DNA of 64,000 nucleotides from Paenibacillus marchantiae (GTDB lineage: Bacteria > Bacillota > Bacilli > Paenibacillales > Paenibacillaceae). The notes under the pieces are model-generated. The model saw only the letters and a program-made list of their open reading frames with translations, was not told the DNA's origin and ran no database searches. The translations under genes were made by a program, and so were the position numbers. The stretch is from positions 1,364,001 to 1,428,000 of the forward strand of contig NZ_CP118270.1 of assembly GCF_028771845.1 (NCBI RefSeq), read 5' to 3'. Below, one piece after another: positions 35,019-42,852 of this stretch. How positions within the stretch are numbered: position 1 is the stretch's first letter; the number at the start of each line of letters is the position of its first letter.

Positions 35019-36461
35019 GTGAAGGCAGCAGCACAGGTCGTGCCATCAGAACGTCAGCTGAAATGGCAGGAGATGGAGTTCTATGCATTTATTCATTTTA
35101 CCATGAATACGTTTACAGATCAGGAGTGGGGAACGGGAAATGAAGATCCCGATATCTTTAACCCTTCTCATCTGAGTGCCCGGCAATGGGTTCAGGCGTG
35201 CAAATCTGCCGGTATGACCGGATTAATTCTCACATGCAAGCATCACGACGGGTTTTGTTTGTGGCCAAGCCAGTACACGAAACATACGGTAGCCGCCAGC
35301 CCTTGGCGAAATGGTGCGGGTGATCTGGTGAAAGAAGTTGCCGATGCCTGCCGTGAAGGCGGGTTGAAGTTCGGTATCTATCTGTCTCCTTGGGACCGTC
35401 ATGAAGCATCCTACGGAGATTCAGAGCGATACAACGAATTTTTCGAAAATCAGCTGCGTGAGCTGTTAACCCAATATGGTGAAATTTTCTGCGTGTGGTT
35501 CGACGGAGCTTGCGGAGAGGGGCCGAATGGGAAAAGGCAGGTCTACGATTGGGATTCCTATTATGCGCTGATCCGGGAGTTGCAGCCAGAGGCTGTAATC
35601 TCGGTATGTGGACCGGATGTTCGCTGGTGCGGCAATGAGGCAGGTCATACCCGGACTTCGGAATGGAGCGTCGTACCTGCCTACTTGCAAGATAATGAGA
35701 AGATCCAGGAGCAATCGCAGCAGGTGGATGATGGTGAGTTTGCCAGCAGAATTAATACACAGGATGCCGATTTGGGGAGTCGGGAAGTGATCCGGCAGCA
35801 TGAGGGCAAGCTCATCTGGTATCCCGCAGAAGTGAATACATCCATCCGTCCGGGTTGGTTCTATCATGCAAGCGAGGACGATCAAGTCAAATCGCTGGAG
35901 GAACTGCTTGGCATCTATGATGGAGCGGTTGGCGGCAACGCCAATTTTCTACTAAACCTTCCACCAGATCGACGCGGCCTTATTCACGAACAGGATATTG
36001 AGCGGCTGCAGCAGCTCGGAGACTTTTTGCGCAGTACTTATCGACAAAGTCAGGCTGTTGGGGCGAGAATTCAGGCATCGGATACCATGGATGGAGTACA
36101 TGCCGCTACCCAGGTATTGTGTGAAGAATCGGATATGTTCTGGTGCCCATCTGAAGGAACTGAACTGGCTTGGCTGGAAGTAGAGCTGCCGGAGGAAAAG
36201 CGGTTCGACCGAGTTGTTCTCATGGAGCATATCCGTTCAGGCCAACGAATTGAGCGGTTTACGCTGGAGGCAAAGGGTGAGGGTGGGGATTGGCAGGAGC
36301 TGTATCGCGGCACGATTGTTGGTCACAAACGAATCTGTAGTTTCGAACCTTTTACCGCCAGAACTATTCGTCTGACCATTCATGAATCCAGATGGTATCC
36401 AACGTTGTCCTGGCTGGGTGTATATCTGAGCAAACAAGAGGTGCATGAAGCTGGCGATTGA
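35019..36461 (+). CDS. Alpha-L-fucosidase, GH29, with C-terminal F5/8-type domain
   Basis: About 480 residues from GTG 35019. The GH29 barrel shows IHFTMNTFTDQEWG, TCKHHDGFCLWPS and the nucleophile Asp162 in VWFDGACGEG. Residues ~345-475 form a discoidin/F5/8-type sandwich (LAWLEVELPEEKRFDRVVL). No signal peptide. The start is uncertain: AGGAGAGGA at 34987-34995 has ideal spacing to a GTA codon at 35001, and the residues encoded between (NTTDW) look like a family N-terminus. It cleaves alpha-L-fucose from glycans and belongs to the glycan island. Confidence 0.9.
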   Translation: MKAAAQVVPSERQLKWQEMEFYAFIHFTMNTFTDQEWGTGNEDPDIFNPSHLSARQWVQACKSAGMTGLILTCKHHDGFCLWPSQYTKHTVAASPWRNGAGDLVKEVADACREGGLKFGIYLSPWDRHEASYGDSERYNEFFENQLRELLTQYGEIFCVWFDGACGEGPNGKRQVYDWDSYYALIRELQPEAVISVCGPDVRWCGNEAGHTRTSEWSVVPAYLQDNEKIQEQSQQVDDGEFASRINTQDADLGSREVIRQHEGKLIWYPAEVNTSIRPGWFYHASEDDQVKSLEELLGIYDGAVGGNANFLLNLPPDRRGLIHEQDIERLQQLGDFLRSTYRQSQAVGARIQASDTMDGVHAATQVLCEESDMFWCPSEGTELAWLEVELPEEKRFDRVVLMEHIRSGQRIERFTLEAKGEGGDWQELYRGTIVGHKRICSFEPFTARTIRLTIHESRWYPTLSWLGVYLSKQEVHEAGD

Positions 36462-36603
36462 GCCGTAACATTTGTAGATAAGCCGATTTTGGATTCATCC
36501 CATGGAAAATAGAGTAGCAAACGATTATTGGTAATTGTATGATCTTATGGAAAAAGGTATATGTAAGGTAGAGCCACACACCAGCAGGAGAGGATGAGAG
36601 GAT

Positions 36604-37470
36604 ATGAAAGTAGGACTCAGCACATACAGTCTACAACAGGCACTGGATGCCAAGGAACTGACTGTACCCGACGCCATCCGTTACATCGCCGAGCAGGGCG
36701 GAGAACATGTGGAGATTGTTCCGATCGGGTACAGCCTGATCGACCAACCGGAATTAATTGACCAGATTCGAGAGGCTGCGCAAGACGTGGGAATTGATAT
36801 TTCCAATTACGCAATAGGTGCCAACTTCGTTACAGGAGAAGGCCCGGATGCACTTGAAAATGAGATTGCTGCTGTCATGAAGCATGTGGATGTCGCTGCC
36901 GCACTTGGCGTTACGAGAATGCGCCATGATGTTGCGTTTCGTCCTGCACAGGAGGGCACTGTCGCTCAGTTTGAGGCGGATCTGCCTGTTCTGGTGAAGG
37001 CCTGTCAGCGAATTGCCGATTACGCAGCGAGTCACGGCATTACCACAAGTGTGGAGAATCATGGTTACTATGTGCAGTCCAGTGAGCGTGTCCGGCGGTT
37101 GGTGTATGAGACGGCACGAGAAAACTTCAAGACAACGTTGGATATCGGCAATTTCCTGTGTGTGGATGAAGACCCGGTTAGCGCTGTGAAAAACAACATT
37201 CCTTATGCATCCATGGTGCACGCCAAAGATTTCTATCGGAGACCTTCCTACCGTAATCCCGGAGAGGGCTGGTTCCAGACCGCACACGGCAATTACCTGC
37301 GCGGAGCGATTGTGGGTCACGGGGATATCGACATGCCGGAAGTATTCCGTGTGTTGAAGCAGTCCGGTTACGACGGATATATCTCTGTAGAATTCGAAGG
37401 TATGGAAAATTGCAAAACAGCATCCCGAATCGCGATGGATAACGTCCGCCGCTTCTGGGAGGAAGTATAA
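36604..37470 (+). CDS. Sugar phosphate isomerase/epimerase (TIM barrel), copy 1
   Basis: 288 residues, ATG with GAGAGGAT upstream. An AP-endonuclease-2/xylose-isomerase-like TIM barrel, with metal-ligand candidates in TSVENHGYY, LDIGNFLCVDED, MVHAKDFY and the C-terminal ISVEFEGMENC. It is strongly similar along its whole length to the gene at 53392, and both begin MKVGLSTYSL. It probably isomerises or epimerises a sugar released by the fucosidases or mannosidase; the substrate is unknown. Confidence 0.85.
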   Translation: MKVGLSTYSLQQALDAKELTVPDAIRYIAEQGGEHVEIVPIGYSLIDQPELIDQIREAAQDVGIDISNYAIGANFVTGEGPDALENEIAAVMKHVDVAAALGVTRMRHDVAFRPAQEGTVAQFEADLPVLVKACQRIADYAASHGITTSVENHGYYVQSSERVRRLVYETARENFKTTLDIGNFLCVDEDPVSAVKNNIPYASMVHAKDFYRRPSYRNPGEGWFQTAHGNYLRGAIVGHGDIDMPEVFRVLKQSGYDGYISVEFEGMENCKTASRIAMDNVRRFWEEV

Positions 37471-37515
37471 GCAGCTACTTACTACTATATAAGTGGAATC
37501 AATTTTTATATGTAA

Positions 37516-37665
37516 GGCTGAAGTAACAGAGGTGAAGTTTGGAACTGTAGGAGCGGTAGCGTCCGCCTTTGTCTGCGAATTTCAACTGCTGAGAGCAGTT
37601 GATACAAGAAATCTGTAGACAACAGCGGCCGAAAGTCCAAACATTCACCGTAGTTACGTTAAGCC
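37516..37665. repeat. Structured ~150-bp intergenic element, copy A
   Basis: Outer arms 37516-37546 and 37634-37665 pair imperfectly over ~30 bp. Inside are hairpin 1 (GCGG 37553-37556 with CCGC 37563-37566) and hairpin 2 (TTGTCT 37569-37574 with AGACAA 37617-37622, capped by CAACTGCT/AGCAGTTG). The core CGCCTTTGTC...GACAACAGCG corresponds to CGCCTTTATC...GATAACAGCG in copies B and C. Confidence 0.65.
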
Positions 37666-37729
37666 GATTATCATATGTTTTGAATCAACTGATATGACCA
37701 TCATTCAACTTATTATGGAGGGAAAATCC

Positions 37730-38788
37730 ATGTCCAAACTTAAAATTGCCGTTATCGGTGCAGGTTCAATTTCCGATTTTCATTTACAAGCGTATGACAG
37801 TAATCCCGAAGTTGAAATATACGCTATATGCGACCTGAATGAAGCACGTGCCCAGGAAGCGGCGAAAAAATATAACGCTACCCATGTATTCACCGATTAT
37901 AAGGAACTCCTGGCACTACCTGAAATCCATTCGGTCAGCATCTGTACCTGGAATGATACACATGCCGAGATCAGCATTGCTGCTCTGGATGCGGGTAAAA
38001 ACGTACTTTGCGAGAAGCCGCTCTGTCAGACGGTAGAAGATGCGTTGGAAGTGGAGAAGGCTGTTCATCGCAGTGGAAAGCTGCTTCAAGTTGGCTTTGT
38101 ACGCCGTTATAGCGACAATGCGCAGATCCTGAAGAAGTTCATTGATGAAGGTGAGCTGGGAGAGATCTACTATGCCAAGGCATCCTGTCTGCGGCGTTTG
38201 GGCAATCCGGGTGGATGGTTTGCAGATGTGGAGCGTTCTGGCGGGGGCCCGTTGATCGATATTGGCGTGCACATTATTGATATCTCCTGGTACCTAATGG
38301 GCAAACCGAAAGTGAAAACCGTCTCCGCGAATGTCTCCAATCGATTGGGTAACCGTGCCAATATCCGTAATCTATCTTTCTACCAGGCAGCGGATTATGA
38401 TGCGAACAAAAACACCGTGGAGGATATGGCTAATGCGTTGATTCGTTTCGAGAACGGGGCAAGCCTGCTGGTGGATGTAAGCTTCACACTGCACGCGAAG
38501 CAGGATGAAACTTCGGTCAGACTCTATGGCGATAAAGGTGGCGCTGAACTGGAACCGGAAATTTCACTGATCGGTGAGAAATTCGATACCATTTTGAACA
38601 TGACGCCACAGGTGGATTTCAAATCCCTTGATTTCGCAGGTTCTTTCCGTAATGAAGTCAATCATTTTATCGACAGTACCCAAGGGCGCAAAGAGACGCT
38701 AAGCCCCGTTGAGGATGGCGTTGAAATCATGAAAATCCTCTGTGCCATCTACGAGTCCGCACGAGAAGGACGCGAAATTTCACTGTAG
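37730..38788 (+). CDS. Gfo/Idh/MocA family NAD(P)-dependent sugar oxidoreductase
   Basis: 352 residues; ATG 37730 after GGAGGGAAAATCC. The Rossmann motif is IAVIGAGSISDFHL, followed by the conserved VLCEKPLCQT with the catalytic-site Lys and, in the C-terminal domain, GGGPLIDIGVHIIDISWYLMG with the Asp-His pair. It probably oxidises a sugar or inositol-like compound, working with the neighbouring epimerases on a glycan-derived monosaccharide. It lies between structured elements A and B. Confidence 0.9.
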   Translation: MSKLKIAVIGAGSISDFHLQAYDSNPEVEIYAICDLNEARAQEAAKKYNATHVFTDYKELLALPEIHSVSICTWNDTHAEISIAALDAGKNVLCEKPLCQTVEDALEVEKAVHRSGKLLQVGFVRRYSDNAQILKKFIDEGELGEIYYAKASCLRRLGNPGGWFADVERSGGGPLIDIGVHIIDISWYLMGKPKVKTVSANVSNRLGNRANIRNLSFYQAADYDANKNTVEDMANALIRFENGASLLVDVSFTLHAKQDETSVRLYGDKGGAELEPEISLIGEKFDTILNMTPQVDFKSLDFAGSFRNEVNHFIDSTQGRKETLSPVEDGVEIMKILCAIYESAREGREISL

Positions 38789-38890
38789 ATAGGGTGTTGC
38801 GATCCGAAAATGGCAACGCCACTCGAAGTAGTGAGGCACTGCAATCGAAATGACTGGGCTTAATATGTCTTTCTTAGTTGAACGAAATAT

Positions 38891-39039
38891 TTACACAATA
38901 ACGGAGAGGGCAGAACGAATCTGAAGAAGCGGAGCGCTCGCCTTTATCCCCGGATTTTCCCCTTAGGAAAGGGAATCGAAAAAATCTGGGGATAACAGCG
39001 ATCGGAAGATTGTTTTGACCGCGCAGTGGTCCAGTGTAA
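38891..39039. repeat. Structured ~150-bp intergenic element, copy B
   Basis: 149 bp bounded by TTACAC (38891-38896) and its complement GTGTAA (39034-39039). Hairpin 1 is GCG/CGC at 38929-38931 and 38939-38941. Hairpin 2 is TTATCCCC (38944-38951) with GGGGATAA (38988-38995), capped by TTCCCCTT/AAAGGGAA. It is clearly similar to copy C over its whole length. It fills the gap between the oxidoreductase and the second fucosidase. Confidence 0.8.
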
Positions 39040-39086
39040 TGCTATTTATTCAGCGTATGACATCCAATCCAAAGGAGATGAACGGG

Positions 39087-40499
39087 ATGAGCGAAACCAA
39101 AGATACGGTGCTGGAACAGGAAGAACAGGTCGTCGAAGCTGGGGTGCATAACTTTAGCAAAGAAGAGGAATGGGTGAAGCCTGAAGATCCGTTGCTGAAT
39201 GAACGTCTGGAGTGGTTCAAGGATCAGAAGCTGGGGCTGATGATGCATTGGGGTCCCTATTCCCAACTTGGACTCGTGGAGTCCTGGGCGCTAAGTGATG
39301 AGGATGGCGATTGGTCGCGCAATGATATCGACTGGACTGACGACATGGAGCATTTCAAGCAAGAATACTTTGATCTCAACAAAACCTTCAATCCCATTCG
39401 CTTTCAGCCTGAAGAGTGGGCACAGATGGCCGCTGATAACGGGTTCAAATATTTCCTGTTCACCACCAAACATCATGATGGTTTCTGCATGTGGGATACA
39501 CATACCACCGATTATCGCATCACGGGCAAGGATACTCCTTTTCACACTCATAAGTATGCGGACATTTGCCGGGCGCTTTTTGACGCTTTTCGTGCCAAGG
39601 GTCTTGGCATCTCGGCTTACTTCTCCAAAGCGGACTGGCATACGCCATACTACTGGACACCTGGCATGGAGCGGGGAAGCCATATGTGGCGTGGACCATC
39701 CTATGACCCGAAAGCGTATCCATGGCTGTGGGAGAAATTCGTGGAGTTCACGCATGAGCAAATTATGGAACTGCTGACCAACTACGGACGAATCGAATGT
39801 CTGTGGCTGGATGCAGGCTGGGTACGTGAAGGACGCCACGGTCAGGATATTCGATTAGGCGAAGTGGTGGAGCGGGCGCGTCAGACAACACAGCCGTGGC
39901 TCCTCGCAGCAGATCGCACAGTAGGTGGACCGTATGAGAATATCGTAACTCCAGAGCAGACCATCCCGGAGCATCCAATGAATATTCCTTGGGAGAGCTG
40001 TATCACGGTGGGCAATTCCTTTGCGTTTGGATATGATGATCAGTATAAATCAGCAAGACAGCTGGCGCATATTCTGCTTGAGGTAGTATCCAAGGGCGGT
40101 AATTTGGCGCTGAATGTGGGGCCACAACCGGACGGGCGTCTTCCAAAAGGGGCAGTGCGAAGCATTAAAGCCCTCGGAGAATGGATCGGTACTCACGGGG
40201 AGGGCATCTATGGTACGCGGATTTGCGGACCATACTTCACAGGAGAGTGGGCCTTTACACGTAAGGAAGATCTCAACGTATCGTATGCCTTCCGTCTGTA
40301 CAGAAGCGAGAACGAGGCAGTACAATCACAGGTAATCATTCCATATATGGAAAAGGTGGAGCGAATTGAACTCGTCGGCACAGATGATGTGCTGTCATTC
40401 CAACGGACAGAAGATGGACTTGCTGTAGAGTTGCCGCAAGCGGTAGTTACAGAAGTAGCACCTATCACGCTGACGTTCAGATTGTTCACAAACCAATAA
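39087..40499 (+). CDS. Alpha-L-fucosidase, GH29 (second, divergent)
   Basis: 470 residues. I choose ATG 39087, 9 bp after AAGGAG; an ATG at 39078 overlaps that site. The barrel shows LGLMMHWGPYSQLG, FTTKHHDGFCMWDT and the candidate nucleophile Asp242 in CLWLDAGW. It belongs to a different GH29 branch from the fucosidase at 35019 and lacks its F5/8 domain, ending in a shorter beta-sandwich. Intracellular, no signal peptide. Two divergent fucosidases suggest different linkages (for example alpha-1,2 and alpha-1,3/4), which is inference. Confidence 0.9.
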   Translation: MSETKDTVLEQEEQVVEAGVHNFSKEEEWVKPEDPLLNERLEWFKDQKLGLMMHWGPYSQLGLVESWALSDEDGDWSRNDIDWTDDMEHFKQEYFDLNKTFNPIRFQPEEWAQMAADNGFKYFLFTTKHHDGFCMWDTHTTDYRITGKDTPFHTHKYADICRALFDAFRAKGLGISAYFSKADWHTPYYWTPGMERGSHMWRGPSYDPKAYPWLWEKFVEFTHEQIMELLTNYGRIECLWLDAGWVREGRHGQDIRLGEVVERARQTTQPWLLAADRTVGGPYENIVTPEQTIPEHPMNIPWESCITVGNSFAFGYDDQYKSARQLAHILLEVVSKGGNLALNVGPQPDGRLPKGAVRSIKALGEWIGTHGEGIYGTRICGPYFTGEWAFTRKEDLNVSYAFRLYRSENEAVQSQVIIPYMEKVERIELVGTDDVLSFQRTEDGLAVELPQAVVTEVAPITLTFRLFTNQ

Positions 40500-40511
40500 A
40501 TCTATACTTCA

Positions 40512-40546
40512 AATCCCGGGGGACTTTTAAAGTCCCCCGGGATTTT
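40512..40546 (+). terminator. Terminator after second fucosidase
   Basis: Perfectly symmetrical hairpin (arm ATCCCGGGGGACTTT) with T6. The rest of 40500-40812 holds the cre and palindrome listed separately and no gene. Confidence 0.95.
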
Positions 40547-40682
40547 TTGGGTTGGTGATTTTTGCGATATACCTATCCTAAAGGACGATTTTTCCTTGTC
40601 CGGCAAGGGTTTTGGGAATAAGGAGAGGTGGGAGAAAATTGCAAATTGATAAAAGAACACCGCTCAAGGTACTATCGATTTA

Positions 40683-40696
40683 AGAAAGCGTTACCT
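40683..40696 (+). promoter_or_regulatory. cre site upstream of the second sugar ABC operon
   Basis: AGAAAGCGTTACCT matches 13 of 14 positions of TGNAANCGNWNNCW. It lies 117 bp upstream of the first permease gene, consistent with CcpA repression. Confidence 0.6.
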
Positions 40697-40769
40697 GACA
40701 TTAATCTTCACACAGATGACGCTAATACAGAAAAATGAGTCAAAGAAAAGGATGTTTAAGGGATGTAAA

Positions 40770-40786
40770 TGTAATGTATTATTACA
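40770..40786 (+). promoter_or_regulatory. Palindromic operator-like site upstream of permease operon
   Basis: TGTAAT and ATTACA flank a 5-bp centre (GTATT), 27 bp before the start codon. A direct TGTAAA sits just upstream. It could be the binding site of the AraC regulator encoded at 44687, which is inference. Confidence 0.4.
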
Positions 40787-40812
40787 CTTAAGGTGTAGAA
40801 GGAGTGACGCGA

Positions 40813-41793
40813 ATGAGTCGAGCTACGGAAAGCATACCTGCACTGGTGGAGCTCCAGCAAGGAAGGAATTACGCAGAACCTAAGCGACAGCATCCATTTA
40901 TCAGAAGCCTCAAAAAGCATTGGGAGCTCTATCTACTGGTGCTTCCTCCCGTATTGTATCTATTGATCTTCAAGTACATTCCAATGGTCGGTGTACAGAT
41001 TGCCTTCAAAGACTTCAGTGTCGTCAAAGGAATCTGGGGCAGCCCATGGGTTGGACTGAAACACTTTGAGGCCTTTTTTGAATCCCCGAACTTCTGGCTG
41101 CTGATCAAAAATACGATTGGGATCAGTTTCTACTCGTTACTCGCCGGATTTCCCATTCCGATCCTGCTGGCGCTTGCGCTGAATGAGATCCGAACAGGTT
41201 ACTTTAAAAAGACCGTCCAGATGGTCACGTACGCTCCGCATTTTATCTCCACAGTCGTCATGGTATCCATTATCATTCTGATGCTGTCACCGCATGTGGG
41301 TGTTGTAGACAAGCTATTTACCTTCCTGGGTTTCCCGATGACCAACTTTATGGGCATTCCCGAATACTTCAAATCCATCTATGTGTGGTCGGGTGTCTGG
41401 CAAGGCATGGGCTATTCATCGATCATTTATATCGCGGCTCTCGCTGGGGTTGATCCATCCCTCTATGAGGCAGCGAAGATGGACGGCGCTTCAAGGCTCC
41501 GGAAAATTTGGCATATCGATCTTCCAACGCTCGTACCGGTCACCGTCATCATGCTGATTCTTAGCTTGGGCAGCATTATGGGCGTGGGCTTTGAAAAAAT
41601 ATATCTAATGCAGAATCCGCTCAACACGAGTGCATCGGAAGTCATCTCCACGTATGTGTACAAGGTCGGTCTGATCGGGGCCAACTTCAGCTTCTCCTCG
41701 GCGGTAGGATTGTTCAACTCCGTTATCAACCTGATTCTACTGGTTATCGTCAACGGCATTTCCCGCAAAGTATCCCAGAACAGCTTGTGGTAA
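40813..41793 (+). CDS. Sugar ABC transporter permease, LplB type (second system)
   Basis: 326 residues; ATG 40813 lies 9 bp after AAGGAG, whereas the GTG at 40804 overlaps it. Six spans with the family opening LYLLVLPPVLYLLIFKYIPM (from ~40) and the EAA loop YEAAKMDGASRLRKIWHIDLP. First gene of the operon permease-permease-binding protein, a different order from the 8402 system. No ATPase gene accompanies it. Likely imports fucosylated or mannosylated oligosaccharides for the surrounding glycosidases. Confidence 0.93.
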   Translation: MSRATESIPALVELQQGRNYAEPKRQHPFIRSLKKHWELYLLVLPPVLYLLIFKYIPMVGVQIAFKDFSVVKGIWGSPWVGLKHFEAFFESPNFWLLIKNTIGISFYSLLAGFPIPILLALALNEIRTGYFKKTVQMVTYAPHFISTVVMVSIIILMLSPHVGVVDKLFTFLGFPMTNFMGIPEYFKSIYVWSGVWQGMGYSSIIYIAALAGVDPSLYEAAKMDGASRLRKIWHIDLPTLVPVTVIMLILSLGSIMGVGFEKIYLMQNPLNTSASEVISTYVYKVGLIGANFSFSSAVGLFNSVINLILLVIVNGISRKVSQNSLW

Positions 41794-41808
41794 AGGAGGA
41801 GCTCATCC

Positions 41809-42717
41809 ATGTTCAACCTGATGAATCGTAACCGGATCAAGGACCCGCTCGGTGACCGTATCTTCATGACATTCAACTATATCTTTCTGTTCGCCATACT
41901 TCTAACAGTGTTTTACCCGCTCTTGTATATCATCAGTTCTTCGTTCAGCTCCTCACGTGCCGTTACATCCGGTCAGGTGTGGCTGTTCCCGGTAGACTTT
42001 AACATCAAGGCCTATATCTCCATTTTCAAAAGCCAGCAGCTCATGCTTGGTTTCTACAACACGATCATCTATACCGTTGTAGGCACATTTATCAATGTGG
42101 CGCTAACGGTCATGCTCGCGTATCCGCTATCGCGCAAGTCGTTTTACGGACGGGGTGCCATCATTATTTTCATGATGATCACGATGTTCTTTGATGGCGG
42201 TCTGATTCCAACCTATCTCTTGATGAAAGACCTTCATCTGCTGGATACACGCTGGGCGATGTGGCTGCCAGGGGCGCTCGCAGTGTTCCAAGTTATCGTA
42301 GCGAGAACCTTCTTCCAATCTTCCATCCCGGAAGAGCTGGGGGAGGCGGCGGAAATGGACGGATGTCGGGACATCCGGTATTTGATCAGCGTAGTTCTTC
42401 CGTTATCAAAGCCGATTCTGGCGGTCATGACCCTGATGTATGCGGTGGGCCACTGGAATGCGTACTTTGATGCCCTGATCTATCTTCGTTCCGAGAAGCT
42501 GTTCCCACTCCAGTATGTGCTGCGCAATCTGCTAATTCTAAACGCCGCAGACCCAGCAATGTTGGCCAATACGAGCCAGCAGCTAAGAGATCAGGGGTTC
42601 GAGCAGGTCCTGAAATACGCACTGATCGTAGTCGCCAGCATTCCCATTCTCATCATGTACCCGTTTGTGCAGAAGCACTTTGTTAAAGGGGTTATGGTTG
42701 GCTCTCTCAAAGGATGA
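41809..42717 (+). CDS. Sugar ABC transporter permease, LplC/YtcP type (second system)
   Basis: 302 residues, ATG after AAAGGAGGAGC, 15 bp downstream of the first permease. Six membrane spans; EAA loop LGEAAEMDGCRDIRYLISVVLP; conserved C-terminus FVKGVMVGSLKG. It pairs with the preceding permease to form the channel. A 135-bp gap to the binding protein follows with a small CCGGCTT direct repeat but no terminator. Confidence 0.93.
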   Translation: MFNLMNRNRIKDPLGDRIFMTFNYIFLFAILLTVFYPLLYIISSSFSSSRAVTSGQVWLFPVDFNIKAYISIFKSQQLMLGFYNTIIYTVVGTFINVALTVMLAYPLSRKSFYGRGAIIIFMMITMFFDGGLIPTYLLMKDLHLLDTRWAMWLPGALAVFQVIVARTFFQSSIPEELGEAAEMDGCRDIRYLISVVLPLSKPILAVMTLMYAVGHWNAYFDALIYLRSEKLFPLQYVLRNLLILNAADPAMLANTSQQLRDQGFEQVLKYALIVVASIPILIMYPFVQKHFVKGVMVGSLKG

Positions 42718-42852
42718 TCTTTGTCATCTGCGTCCGTTACGCCACTTGAAAGGAGGTGGGGGAACACTCCGGCTTCCGGCTTCCGGGATAAGGTTTAACA
42801 CGAGTACGCAATCAGAATGTTATGCCGTTTTCAACAAAAAGGAGGAGTCAGA

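Noticed and set aside
42760..42790. Tandem CCGGCTT repeat between permease and binding-protein genes
   Set aside because: Only two to three short units, no hairpin with a T-run; likely chance.
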